A DNA stretch of 11,363 nt from Actinomyces sp. (lineage in GTDB: Bacteria > Actinomycetota > Actinomycetes > Actinomycetales > Actinomycetaceae), in the NCBI GenBank assembly GCA_018375675.1, contig JAHACW010000065.1, positions 1 through 11,363 on the forward strand, in the 5' to 3' direction. Made by a program: the position numbers and the translations under genes. Below are positions 1-6,695 of this stretch, in pieces. The notes beneath the pieces were generated by a model that saw only the letters and a list, made by a program, of their open reading frames with translations, did not search any database and was not told where the DNA came from. The stretch's first letter is position 1; every line of letters begins with the position of its first letter.

Positions 1-41
1 GCCCGCGACGCCTCGTCGCGGGCGCTTGCCCATACGTGGGC
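1..41. other. Two small perfect hairpins at the window edge
   Basis: Positions 1-10 pair perfectly with 14-23 (10-bp GC-rich stem, CCT loop), and 28-32 pair with 37-41 (5-bp stem, TACG loop). No T-tract follows the first hairpin on the plus strand. On the minus strand the sequence beyond it lies outside the window, so it could be a terminator read in that direction. No coding frame with recognisable homology is visible in 1-63. Confidence 0.4.
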
Positions 42-63
42 GGGGCGCAGCGGGGGAGTGGAT

Positions 64-109
64 GAAAAACGCCGGAGGGGCGAGCCTGTTGGCTCGCCCC
101 TCCGGCGTT
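64..109 (-). terminator. Rho-independent terminator of rpmB
   Basis: Positions 68-86 and 91-109 form a perfect 19-bp inverted repeat with a 4-nt loop (87-90). Read on the minus strand, the stem is followed directly by a T-run (complement of the A-run at 65-69). It lies 15 bases past the rpmB stop codon. The opposite side of the stem has no T-run, so it is oriented for minus-strand transcription. Confidence 0.9.
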
Positions 110-123
110 ACGTCAGTGTCGAC

Positions 124-315
124 TCAGATCGCGCGGGCGACCTTGTCGGACTTCAGGCACTTGGTGCAGACGTTCAGGCGCTTGGGCGTCCCATTGACAA
201 GGGCGCGAACGCGCTGAATGTTCGGATTCCACCGGCGGTTGGTGCGAACGTGCGAGTGCGACACGCTCTTGCCGAAGCCGGGTCCCTTACCGCACACGTC
301 ACAAACGGCAGCCAC
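124..315 (-). CDS. rpmB: 50S ribosomal protein L28
   Basis: Encodes a 63-residue L28, a structural protein of the large ribosomal subunit. The N-terminus has the typical L28 zinc-ribbon start (Cys5-x-x-Cys8), and a second pair is Cys50-x-x-Cys53, so this is the zinc-binding (C+) form. The family core around residues 20-36 (His, Arg and Trp-rich) and the C-terminal Cys/Lys segment are intact, and the length is normal. The start is a GTG at 315-313, preceded by GAGGAG six bases upstream. The gene stands alone, divergent from the DAK2-recG genes, with its own promoter, structured leader and terminator. In several actinobacteria zinc-free L28 paralogues are controlled by Zur; the four cysteines here indicate the zinc-replete housekeeping copy (established knowledge applied by inference). 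Confidence 0.96.
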   Translation of the reverse strand: MAAVCDVCGKGPGFGKSVSHSHVRTNRRWNPNIQRVRALVNGTPKRLNVCTKCLKSDKVARAI

Positions 316-352
316 GATGTTCTCCTCGGTATGTCTTCCAGTTCAGTCTTTG

Positions 353-398
353 TCTCCGCGCTTGCGGAGAACGCATCCTTCGGTGCTTGAACCGAAGG
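353..398 (-). promoter_or_regulatory. Two-hairpin 5' leader of rpmB
   Basis: Two perfect inverted repeats lie between the predicted rpmB promoter and its ribosome binding site: 353-359 with 364-370 (7 bp, 4-nt loop) and 377-384 with 391-398 (8 bp, 6-nt loop). In the minus-strand transcript the 8-bp hairpin comes first. No T-tract follows either, so they are not ordinary terminators. They may be an autoregulatory ribosomal-protein leader, or simply a stabilising structure. The function is inference only. Confidence 0.45.
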
Positions 399-408
399 CA
401 ACCATGAC

Positions 409-438
409 AGAATAGCGGACGAACCACGCTTTCAACAA
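409..438 (-). promoter_or_regulatory. Putative promoter of rpmB
   Basis: On the minus strand a TATTCT -10 element (409-414) is preceded by TTGTTG at 433-438 with an 18-base spacer; an overlapping TTGAAA at 430-435 would give 15. The predicted start would leave a leader of roughly 85-90 bases before the GTG. The match is by eye only. Confidence 0.5.
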
Positions 439-517
439 GTCGCAGCCGATCTGGGTCGTGTCAGGTCGCACACACCGAGCCGTGCAGGGACAATGGAAGG
501 GGGCTGAAAGGGGAGTC

Positions 518-2131
518 ATGGAACTGAATGCATCTGTCATCATCGACGCGTGTCGCGCCGGGGCTGAGGAGGCCGCCAGGCTCGCGCCTTTCCTTGACGA
601 CCTGGACGGATGGGACGGGGCGGACTGCGACACGGGCTCGAATGGTGCAGCGACGATGGCTGCACTCGAGGCCGCGATGGATTCCCTGGACCCGCGTGCT
701 CACCTGCGCGACGCGCTCGAAGCGGCCGTGGAGACGATTATCCGCCGCGGCCTCGGACACAGCGGCATGGCCCTCGGAGCTCTTTTTGAGGCGTGGGCCA
801 GCGCTCTCGGGGACGAACACCATGTCACGCCTCTCGTCCTGCGCCGCATGCTCGCCGCCTCCCTGACTCCCGTGGCCTCCTCCATCGAGTGGTCCGATGC
901 CCTCGTGGAAATGCTCGGCGGCGCGGTGCGCGAACTTGAAGACCTGGGGGCGACGCTCCCGGAGGTCGACGACGTTTTCTCTCGTTTCTCTTCCCAGGCG
1001 CAGATTGGCCTCGTCGAGGCGACGAACGAGGCGACGGGGCGTATCGACCCCGGTGGTGCTTTCATTGCCCTGGTCCTGGCGTGCATCGACGCTTCGATGC
1101 GAGGCGACGCCGGAATCCTTCAGTCGTTTACTGCCATGCTGGCCGACCTCGCGGAGCGCCATTCGCGTGCGCCCGAGGCCGCCTCCCCGCCGCCCGGCCG
1201 CGACTTCACGGTCGACATCATCCTGGAGGGTACGCAGGAGGACCTGGACGCCCTGCTCGCGCGCCTTGGTGGCCTGGGGGCGCGGCTGTCCTACGTGGGC
1301 AGGGTTGATCTCTTTGGCATGGGGGAGTGGAGACTGCACGTGGACACCTCCGCGCCGCTGGCCGCGCACCCCACGTCGGGACAGGTCATTCGCTTCCAGG
1401 TCTGCGATGCTCGCCCGGACGCGCAGATCGGCATTGATGAGCTTGCTGACGAGGGCTTGAGTCACCGCGGCGTGCGCCTGCTGCAGCGCCGCCCGATGCG
1501 CCGCGTCGAGCGTGCCCGCGTCATCGCCTGCACCAGGGCCCCCGGCCTCGTCGAAGACCTTGCGCGCGCAGGAGCGGTCGTCTTCTTGGAGCTGAGCTCT
1601 GGGGACGCTGCAGGCATAGTGTCAGCGGCGGCCTCGCGCACGGGAGTGACCCTCGTGGCCACGTGCGACGAGGCCAGTGCCTCCCTGGTCGGTACCGTGG
1701 CCTCGGTGCTGCCCTCGCCCGTCCCGGGTGTTCCAGCGATTTTGCGTGCGGGTAGCCGCGACGACCTGGACGTCCTCGCTGTCGCTCGTGCCTGTGCCCC
1801 GCTGTTCGTGCCCCAGCCGGGCGGTGTGGAGGCCGCTCCGACGCTGGCGCGCATGCTGCGCGACGGCGCACACGACGCCCTCTCCTCGTGCGCGAGCGCG
1901 CCGCTGCCCCCGGGCGGCGACCCGGAGGGTATTGCTGAGGCCCTGGCAGAGGCGTCGCGTGGCGGTAGCAATGCCTGGCGCCTCCTTATCTCGCGCGACG
2001 ACGACGGTCCCTACACCGTGGCCACCGTTCGCCAGCTGCTTTCCACGCGCGACGCCTCCTCGACGATTGATCTGGAGACCTGGGACGGCGGGCAGAGCGG
2101 GCCGAGCCTGGTCGCGGGGTGCGCCTCGTGA
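518..2131 (+). CDS. Divergent DAK2-domain protein (FakA/YloV-like)
   Basis: A 537-residue protein with FakA-like architecture: an N-terminal DAK2 (DhaL-like) kinase domain (about 1-205), a middle domain (about 227-290) and a C-terminal domain (about 325-537). Fatty-acid kinase FakA phosphorylates fatty acids bound to FakB. The metal/nucleotide motif, usually Asp-Gly-Asp-Thr-Gly-Thr-Asn, is here DCDTGSN (36-42), keeping both Asp; the second motif reads GHSGM (80-84) in place of the usual GNSG. In the middle domain the usual His-Val-His-Thr-Asp is LHVDT, so the zinc site seems lost. The C-terminal half matches the family only loosely. I chose the ATG at 518 because AAAGG lies 6 bases upstream; an in-frame ATG at 458 has no such site. 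The gene overlaps recG by 4 bp, the same pairing as the DAK2-like genes beside recG in mycobacteria. No FakB gene is in the window. The family is fairly sure; the substrate is unknown. Confidence 0.8.
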   Translation: MELNASVIIDACRAGAEEAARLAPFLDDLDGWDGADCDTGSNGAATMAALEAAMDSLDPRAHLRDALEAAVETIIRRGLGHSGMALGALFEAWASALGDEHHVTPLVLRRMLAASLTPVASSIEWSDALVEMLGGAVRELEDLGATLPEVDDVFSRFSSQAQIGLVEATNEATGRIDPGGAFIALVLACIDASMRGDAGILQSFTAMLADLAERHSRAPEAASPPPGRDFTVDIILEGTQEDLDALLARLGGLGARLSYVGRVDLFGMGEWRLHVDTSAPLAAHPTSGQVIRFQVCDARPDAQIGIDELADEGLSHRGVRLLQRRPMRRVERARVIACTRAPGLVEDLARAGAVVFLELSSGDAAGIVSAAASRTGVTLVATCDEASASLVGTVASVLPSPVPGVPAILRAGSRDDLDVLAVARACAPLFVPQPGGVEAAPTLARMLRDGAHDALSSCASAPLPPGGDPEGIAEALAEASRGGSNAWRLLISRDDDGPYTVATVRQLLSTRDASSTIDLETWDGGQSGPSLVAGCAS

Positions 2132-4266
2132 GCGCACTCGACGTTCCTCTGTCCCTGCGCCTGCCGAAAAAGACGGCGAAGGCCCTCGAGGGGGCGGGTG
2201 TGGCGACGGTTGGTGACCTGCTGCTGGTTGCGCCGCGCCGCTACTACCACTGGGGCCGCCTCACGCCGCTGTCCTCCCTGCGCGAAGGTGAGGACGTGAC
2301 GATCCTTGCCGAGGTTGCCGGAGCACACCTGGTTGCCAACCGATCCGGCTCGGGCGTGCGCTTGGAAGTCACCCTCACCGACGGCGTTCAGTTCCTGTCG
2401 GCGACCTTCTTCGCGAAGAACCAGTACAAGCTCGCCCCCATCGAGCGTCTGCTGACGCCGGGGCAGTCTTTCCTCTTCGCCGGCAAGGTCGGGGCCTACC
2501 GCGGCAAGCTGCAACTCACCCATCCCTCCTTCGAGGGTGTGGACGGGGAGGACATTGAGCGCATCGCCTCGCGCCCCATCCCGATCTACCCGGCGACCGG
2601 ATCGCTGGCCTCGTGGGCGATCGCCCGTGCAGTCGGCATGGTGCTGGACCACCTGGACGATGCCGATGTGCCCGACCCGGTTTCCGCCGATGTCCGCGAG
2701 CGCGCTGGCTTTGCTTCCCACACCGAGTGCCTGCGCGCCCTGCACCAGCCCGAGACGGACGAGGACTATCAGCAGGCCCGCAAGGCCCTGGCCTTCGCCG
2801 AGGCCTTCGTCCTCCAGGTGGGGCTGGCCGCGCAGCGTCGGGGCGTGCGGGCCGTGGCGGCACTGGCCTCGCCGATCGACGCGCCACTGTGCGAGCGTTT
2901 CCGGCAGTCGCTGCCTTTTGAGCTCACGGACTCCCAGCGCGAGGCCGTCGCCCAGATCGGGGCCGACCTGGCCGGCGAGGTGCCGATGCAGCGGCTCCTG
3001 CAAGGAGACGTGGGATCGGGCAAGACAGTCGTCGCCCTCAGCGCGCTGCTCCAGGTGGTCGCTGCCGGTCACCAGGGTGCGTTCGTTGCGCCGACCGAGG
3101 TCCTGGCGGAGCAGCACGCCGCCTCCCTGCGGGCGCTCCTGGCGCCCCTGGGGATGGACGCCCCGGACGTTCGCCTGCTGACGGGCTCGACGACGCCAGC
3201 CGCCCGCCGCGAGATTCACAGCGCGATGAACGCGGCAGAGCCGCTCATCGTTGTGGGAACCCACGCTCTCTTCCAGGAGAGCGTGCGTTTCGCGGACCTG
3301 GCTCTCGTCGTCGTCGACGAGCAGCATCGCTTCGGCGTCGAGCAGCGAGCCGCGCTGCGCGGGGCACGCGAAGACGGGCGCGCGGTTCACGAGCTCGTCA
3401 TGACCGCGACACCGATTCCGCGAACGATCGCCATGACCGTCTTCGGAGATCTCGACGACACGCGCATGAGCGGCATGCCCTCGGGGCGCACCCCCGTGGC
3501 CACCTACCTCGCCGACAGCGCCAACGCCGCGTGGGTGGAGCGCACGTGGGCACGGGCCGCAGAGGAGATCGCCCAGGGGCGTCGCGTCTACGTCGTGTGC
3601 CCGCGCATCGACGCCTCCGACGACGTCGCCGACGCCGAGGAGGAAGGTGCGCGCCCCCTCGCCTCCGTTGAGGAGGTCGCTGCGTACCTGCGCTCCCACC
3701 CGGCTCTGTCCGGCATCGCCATCCATGAGCTGACGGGACGTACTCCCTCGTCGGTGAAGGCGCAGATCATGGAGGATTTCTCAGCCGGACGTGCACCCCT
3801 CCTCGTCGCGACAACCGTCATCGAGGTTGGCGTCGACGTGTCCGAGGCGACCCTCATGGTCATCCTCGACGCCCAACAATTCGGCCTCGCCCAGCTCCAT
3901 CAGCTGCGCGGGCGCGTCGGACGCTCCTCCCTGCCGTCGCTGTGCATCGCCATGCATCGCCACGAACTCACGGACTCGGGCAGGGCGCGCCTGCAGGCTT
4001 TCGCGGATACGACCGACGGTTTCGAGCTCGCCGAGGCCGACCTGCGCCTGCGCAAGGAAGGCGACGTGCTTGGAGCCGGCCAGTCGGGCACGGCCACCCA
4101 CCTGCGCTTCCTCTCGGTGCGCCGCGACGAGGCGCTCATCCGCCGTGCGAAAGGCGAAGCCGAAACCCTCCTGGAACAGGACCCGATGCTGGAGCGCTAC
4201 CCGGACCTCGCCCGGGCGCTGCGCGCCGCATCGGATGGACAGATCGAGTGGATGCAACGCTCCTGA
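2128..4266 (+). CDS. recG: ATP-dependent DNA helicase RecG
   Basis: A 712-residue superfamily 2 helicase that remodels stalled replication forks and branch-migrates Holliday junctions. The N-terminal wedge/OB-fold domain covers about residues 1-150. Helicase motifs are all present: Walker A GDVGSGKT (from 293), the RecG-type DEQH box followed by RFGV (from 397), TATPIPRT (from 426) and QLRGRVGRS (from 592), then the C-terminal domain typical of RecG. The length is normal. The chosen GTG overlaps the preceding stop codon as GTGA, with GCGGGG about 8 bases upstream, suggesting translational coupling to the DAK2 gene. A GTG three codons earlier (2119) is possible but has a poorer ribosome site. 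Confidence 0.97.
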   Translation: MSALDVPLSLRLPKKTAKALEGAGVATVGDLLLVAPRRYYHWGRLTPLSSLREGEDVTILAEVAGAHLVANRSGSGVRLEVTLTDGVQFLSATFFAKNQYKLAPIERLLTPGQSFLFAGKVGAYRGKLQLTHPSFEGVDGEDIERIASRPIPIYPATGSLASWAIARAVGMVLDHLDDADVPDPVSADVRERAGFASHTECLRALHQPETDEDYQQARKALAFAEAFVLQVGLAAQRRGVRAVAALASPIDAPLCERFRQSLPFELTDSQREAVAQIGADLAGEVPMQRLLQGDVGSGKTVVALSALLQVVAAGHQGAFVAPTEVLAEQHAASLRALLAPLGMDAPDVRLLTGSTTPAARREIHSAMNAAEPLIVVGTHALFQESVRFADLALVVVDEQHRFGVEQRAALRGAREDGRAVHELVMTATPIPRTIAMTVFGDLDDTRMSGMPSGRTPVATYLADSANAAWVERTWARAAEEIAQGRRVYVVCPRIDASDDVADAEEEGARPLASVEEVAAYLRSHPALSGIAIHELTGRTPSSVKAQIMEDFSAGRAPLLVATTVIEVGVDVSEATLMVILDAQQFGLAQLHQLRGRVGRSSLPSLCIAMHRHELTDSGRARLQAFADTTDGFELAEADLRLRKEGDVLGAGQSGTATHLRFLSVRRDEALIRRAKGEAETLLEQDPMLERYPDLARALRAASDGQIEWMQRS

Positions 4267-4277
4267 GGTGCGCCCGG

Positions 4278-4292
4278 TAGGGTAGGGGTATG
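4278..4292 (+). promoter_or_regulatory. Probable leaderless promoter of rsmD
   Basis: The -10 motif TAGGGT (4278-4283) is followed by exactly six bases and then the ATG at 4290, so transcription would begin at or next to the start codon. This TANNNT-N6-start arrangement is the known signature of leaderless actinobacterial genes. The AGGGG between them could instead act as a close ribosome site, so both modes are possible. Confidence 0.5.
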
Positions 4293-4928
4293 ACCAGAAT
4301 CGTCGCAGGCAGCGCCAAGGGGCGTACCCTCGCCGTGCCCAAGTCCGGCACCCGGCCCACCTCCGAGCGGGTTCGCGAGGCTCTCTTTTCGCGCCTGGAC
4401 CACATGAACGTGCTGGACGGTGCGACCGTCCTCGACCTCTACGCCGGAACGGGCGCCCTCGGCCTGGAAGCCCTGTCGCGCGGAGGCACCCACGCCACCC
4501 TCGTCGAAAAGGCTTCGGCTGCCGCCCGCGTCGCCTCCGCGAACGTTCGCTCCACGGGGCTGCCCGCCCGAGTCGTCACCGCCGATGCCCGCTCCTACCT
4601 GGGGGCGCGCAGCGGGGAAGCGCTCGCGGGAGACATCGACCTGGTATTCATTGATCCTCCTTACGACATCGCTGAGGACGACATGACGACGGTGCTGGCC
4701 TCCCTCGGTCCGTGGATCGGCCCCGATGCCCTCGTCGTCGTCGAACGCTCTACGCGCGCGCCCGCCCCCACGTGGCCGGATTTCCTCGTTCTCGAGGACC
4801 GGCGCACCTGGGGTGAAACCGTCGCCTACTTCGCCGGTCCACCCCTGCCCAAGGACGAATCCGCCGACAGCCCGCAGTCCGTCGAGGACACCCAGGCCTC
4901 GTCGTACGCGGAGGAGGAAGACCGATGA
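4290..4928 (+). CDS. rsmD: 16S rRNA (guanine(966)-N(2))-methyltransferase RsmD
   Basis: A 212-residue SAM-dependent methyltransferase expected to modify G966 (E. coli numbering) of 16S rRNA during 30S assembly. The family N-terminus (residues 1-30, RIVAGSAKGR then RPTSERVREALF) is intact. The SAM-binding motif is DLYAGTGALGLEAL (49-62), the acidic end of the next strand is in LVEK (71-74), and the catalytic N-methyltransferase motif is DPPY (122-125). The family ends near RRTWGETVAYF (171-181); the final 30 or so residues are an acidic, Ser/Glu-rich extension with no recognised domain. The stop codon overlaps the coaD start (ATGA), a pairing found in many bacteria. The gap to recG is only 23 bp, yet the gene seems to carry its own promoter. 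Confidence 0.95.
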   Translation: MTRIVAGSAKGRTLAVPKSGTRPTSERVREALFSRLDHMNVLDGATVLDLYAGTGALGLEALSRGGTHATLVEKASAAARVASANVRSTGLPARVVTADARSYLGARSGEALAGDIDLVFIDPPYDIAEDDMTTVLASLGPWIGPDALVVVERSTRAPAPTWPDFLVLEDRRTWGETVAYFAGPPLPKDESADSPQSVEDTQASSYAEEEDR

Positions 4929-5395
4929 TCGCGCTGTTCCCCGGTTCTTTTGACCCCTTCACCAACGGGCACCTCGACGTCGCCGAGCGCGTCTGTGCCA
5001 TCGCCGACCGACTCATCATCGGTGTCGGAGCGAACCCCGCCAAGCGCGGTCTGATCGCTCCCGAAGAGCGCGTCAGGCTCATCCGGGAGGCCACCGGCCA
5101 CCTCGGCGGCGTCGACGTTGTCCTCCTGCAGGGCGCGACCATGGACGAGGCCTCGCGCCTGGGAGCCACGCTCATCGTTAAGGGCGTGCGCTCGTCGATC
5201 GACGTGGACTACGAGGCTCCCCAGGCGGTCTTTAACCGTGAGATCGGGGGCGTCGACACCTGGTGGATTCCGACCCGTCCGACCCTCGCACATATCTCCT
5301 CGAGCGCCGTGCGCGAACTCGTGGTTCTGAAAAAGGATATTTCTCGGTATGTCCCTCCAGCGATTGAGCGATTTTTGACCGACAATAGAAGCTGA
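4925..5395 (+). CDS. coaD: Phosphopantetheine adenylyltransferase
   Basis: A 156-residue enzyme for the penultimate step of coenzyme A synthesis: 4'-phosphopantetheine plus ATP gives dephospho-CoA and pyrophosphate. The nucleotidyltransferase motif TNGH (13-16) follows the FPGSFDPF start (5-12), and the second signature ISSSAVREL (124-132) and the KGVR segment (86-89) are present. The length is standard for bacterial CoaD. The middle segment (94-112) differs somewhat from E. coli CoaD, where a Met-Asn-Arg-His sequence is usual; here it reads VFNREIGG. A strong GAGGAGGAAG ribosome site (4911-4920) precedes the ATG, which overlaps the rsmD stop by 4 bp. The 3' end is more AT-rich than its surroundings and may hold a promoter for the next gene. 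Confidence 0.96.
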   Translation: MIALFPGSFDPFTNGHLDVAERVCAIADRLIIGVGANPAKRGLIAPEERVRLIREATGHLGGVDVVLLQGATMDEASRLGATLIVKGVRSSIDVDYEAPQAVFNREIGGVDTWWIPTRPTLAHISSSAVRELVVLKKDISRYVPPAIERFLTDNRS

Positions 5396-5400
5396 ATAAT
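5364..5400 (+). promoter_or_regulatory. Possible internal promoter before the sepIVA-like gene
   Basis: A locally AT-rich stretch overlapping the coaD 3' end contains TTGACC (5375-5380) and AATAAT (5395-5400), 14 bases apart, and also TTGAGC (5364-5369) with TAGAAG (5386-5391), 16 bases apart. Neither pair is ideal. The contrast with the surrounding GC content makes a weak promoter plausible. Confidence 0.25.
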
Positions 5401-5425
5401 GCCCGGTGGAACGCAGGAGGCAGCC

Positions 5426-6136
5426 ATGGCTGACACGACCGACAACCAGACTCAGGACGAGTGGAACGAGGAAACCGTCTACGGTCCCTCCACCGTGATC
5501 GCCGCCCTCGACCAGATCGAGGACCTCGTTGAGTCCTCGCGTGCGGTGCCCCTGTCGGCCTCGATCATGGTCAACAAGGCCGAAATCCTCGACCTGCTCG
5601 ACCAGGCCCGTGAGGCTCTGCCGGATGACCTTGTGGCCGCCGACGCCGTCGTCGCCGACGCGGATGCCGTGCTGGGACGCGCCGATTCTGCCGCCGAGAC
5701 CCGCATCGCCGAGGCGAACTCGCGCGCCTCTTCCACCCTCGATCAGGCCAACGAGCGCGCCGCGCAGATCCTCGCCGATGCAGAGGAAGAAGCCGAGCGC
5801 ACGCGCTCGCGCGCAAACGACGAGGCCACCGCGCTCGTCTCGCAGGCCCGCTCGGATGCCGAGGCCACGATCGCCGACGCGAACGCCCAGGCCGCCCGCA
5901 TCGTCTCCACCGAGAACATCGTGCGCATGGCCGAGGATCGTGCCCGCGAGATCGTCTCCGAGGCCAAGCGCTCGGCAACCTCCCTGCGTGAAGGCGCCGA
6001 CGACTACGTGGCCTCCTCGCTGGACGAGCTTGCCCACCTCATCTCCGACCTCGCGCGTCGCACCGACGCTGGACGTCGCACGATCGCGGAACGTCGTGGC
6101 GTCGACGTCACCGATGTGGATCTGACCAATGAGTGA
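5426..6136 (+). CDS. sepIVA: SepIVA-like DivIVA-family coiled-coil protein
   Basis: A 236-residue acidic protein. Residues 18-75 form a conserved N-terminal segment starting at VYGPSTVIAALDQIEDLVE and containing RAVPLSASIMV. Residues about 75-195 are an Ala/Glu/Asp/Arg-rich, nearly proline-free helix with strong coiled-coil character. No membrane segment is visible. The N-terminus and position between coaD and DUF177-rnc match mycobacterial Rv2927c (SepIVA), an essential DivIVA-domain septation factor; the similarity to ATP synthase b subunits or DivIVA is only of coiled-coil type. It likely acts as a cytoplasmic scaffold in septation or polar growth (inference). The chosen ATG has AGGAGG five bases upstream (5415-5420); an in-frame ATG at 5399 has no such site. 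It overlaps the DUF177 gene by 8 bp. Confidence 0.8.
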   Translation: MADTTDNQTQDEWNEETVYGPSTVIAALDQIEDLVESSRAVPLSASIMVNKAEILDLLDQAREALPDDLVAADAVVADADAVLGRADSAAETRIAEANSRASSTLDQANERAAQILADAEEEAERTRSRANDEATALVSQARSDAEATIADANAQAARIVSTENIVRMAEDRAREIVSEAKRSATSLREGADDYVASSLDELAHLISDLARRTDAGRRTIAERRGVDVTDVDLTNE

Positions 6137-6695
6137 CAATTCCCTGACCCTGTCCCTGGCGCGGCTGCCGCGCGCTCTGGGATCGACGCTGCACCAGGAC
6201 CTCGTGTGGGTCACCCCCGACGACCTGGGCACCCCGTCCATGTCGGCCGTCCCCGGCGTCCCCCTGGACGTGTCGGTGGACTTCACCAGTGTCGAGGACG
6301 GCGTGCTCGTGCAGCTGACCACCTCCGTGGATCTCATCGGGGAGTGTGTGCGCTGCCTCGATGAGGTGTGCGACCATCACGACGTCTCCAGCGCGGAGGT
6401 CTACTTCGAGGCCGACGCGCCCGCCCTGACCCCCTCCGAGGATGACGAGGAGGTCGATGATCTGTTCGTCATCGGCGAGCGCGACACGGTCGACATTGAG
6501 ACGCAGCTGCGCGATGCGATCGTTCCCCTCGTGGATCCGCGCCCGCTGTGCAGCGAGGACTGCGCGGGCCTGTGCGACGTCTGCGGCGAGAAGTGGGCGG
6601 ATCTGCCCTCCGACCACGAGCACTTTGTCGTCGACCCGCGCTTGGCCTCCCTGGCCTCCCTGCTGGGCGACGACGCCGAGCCGGGGCGATCCTGA
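6129..6695 (+). CDS. DUF177 (YceD-family) metal-binding protein
   Basis: A 188-residue protein of the DUF177/YceD family, linked in bacteria and plants to 23S rRNA accumulation or ribosome assembly. The family core is visible: GECVRCLDEV (71-80, with Cys73 and Cys76), an acidic stretch (103-112), then DLFVIGERDTVDIETQLRDAI (111-131), and a C-terminal zinc-ribbon-like set Cys141, Cys145, Cys149 and Cys152. The last 35 residues are less conserved. Its start lies 8 bp inside the sepIVA-like gene and its stop overlaps the rnc start by one base, so translation is probably coupled throughout. In many bacteria rpmF follows this gene; here it does not. The exact biochemical role is unknown for the family. 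Confidence 0.9.
   Translation: MSDNSLTLSLARLPRALGSTLHQDLVWVTPDDLGTPSMSAVPGVPLDVSVDFTSVEDGVLVQLTTSVDLIGECVRCLDEVCDHHDVSSAEVYFEADAPALTPSEDDEEVDDLFVIGERDTVDIETQLRDAIVPLVDPRPLCSEDCAGLCDVCGEKWADLPSDHEHFVVDPRLASLASLLGDDAEPGRS

Larger units (their letters stand above)
316..517. other. Divergent intergenic region rpmB / DAK2 gene
   Basis: This 202-bp region holds the rpmB ribosome binding site, leader and promoter on the minus strand. On the plus strand I see no convincing sigma70-type promoter for the DAK2-recG genes, only the purine-rich stretch 496-515 that includes their ribosome binding site. Short open frames crossing it look like chance frames. Confidence 0.5.

Noticed and set aside
458..517. 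Upstream in-frame start adding 20 residues to the DAK2 protein
   Set aside because: No ribosome site precedes the ATG at 458, the extra residues do not match the family, and the ATG at 518 has AAAGG at good spacing.
2011..3726. A 571-codon minus-strand open frame opposite recG
   Set aside because: RecG motifs on the plus strand are unambiguous. The antisense product is low-complexity in Gly, Arg and Val with no motif.
5399..5425. Upstream ATG for the sepIVA-like gene
   Set aside because: The AGGAGG at 5415-5420 sits inside that extension and at ideal distance from the ATG at 5426.
4826..6337. A 503-codon minus-strand open frame opposite coaD and the sepIVA-like gene
   Set aside because: It crosses three real plus-strand genes and shows no family features.
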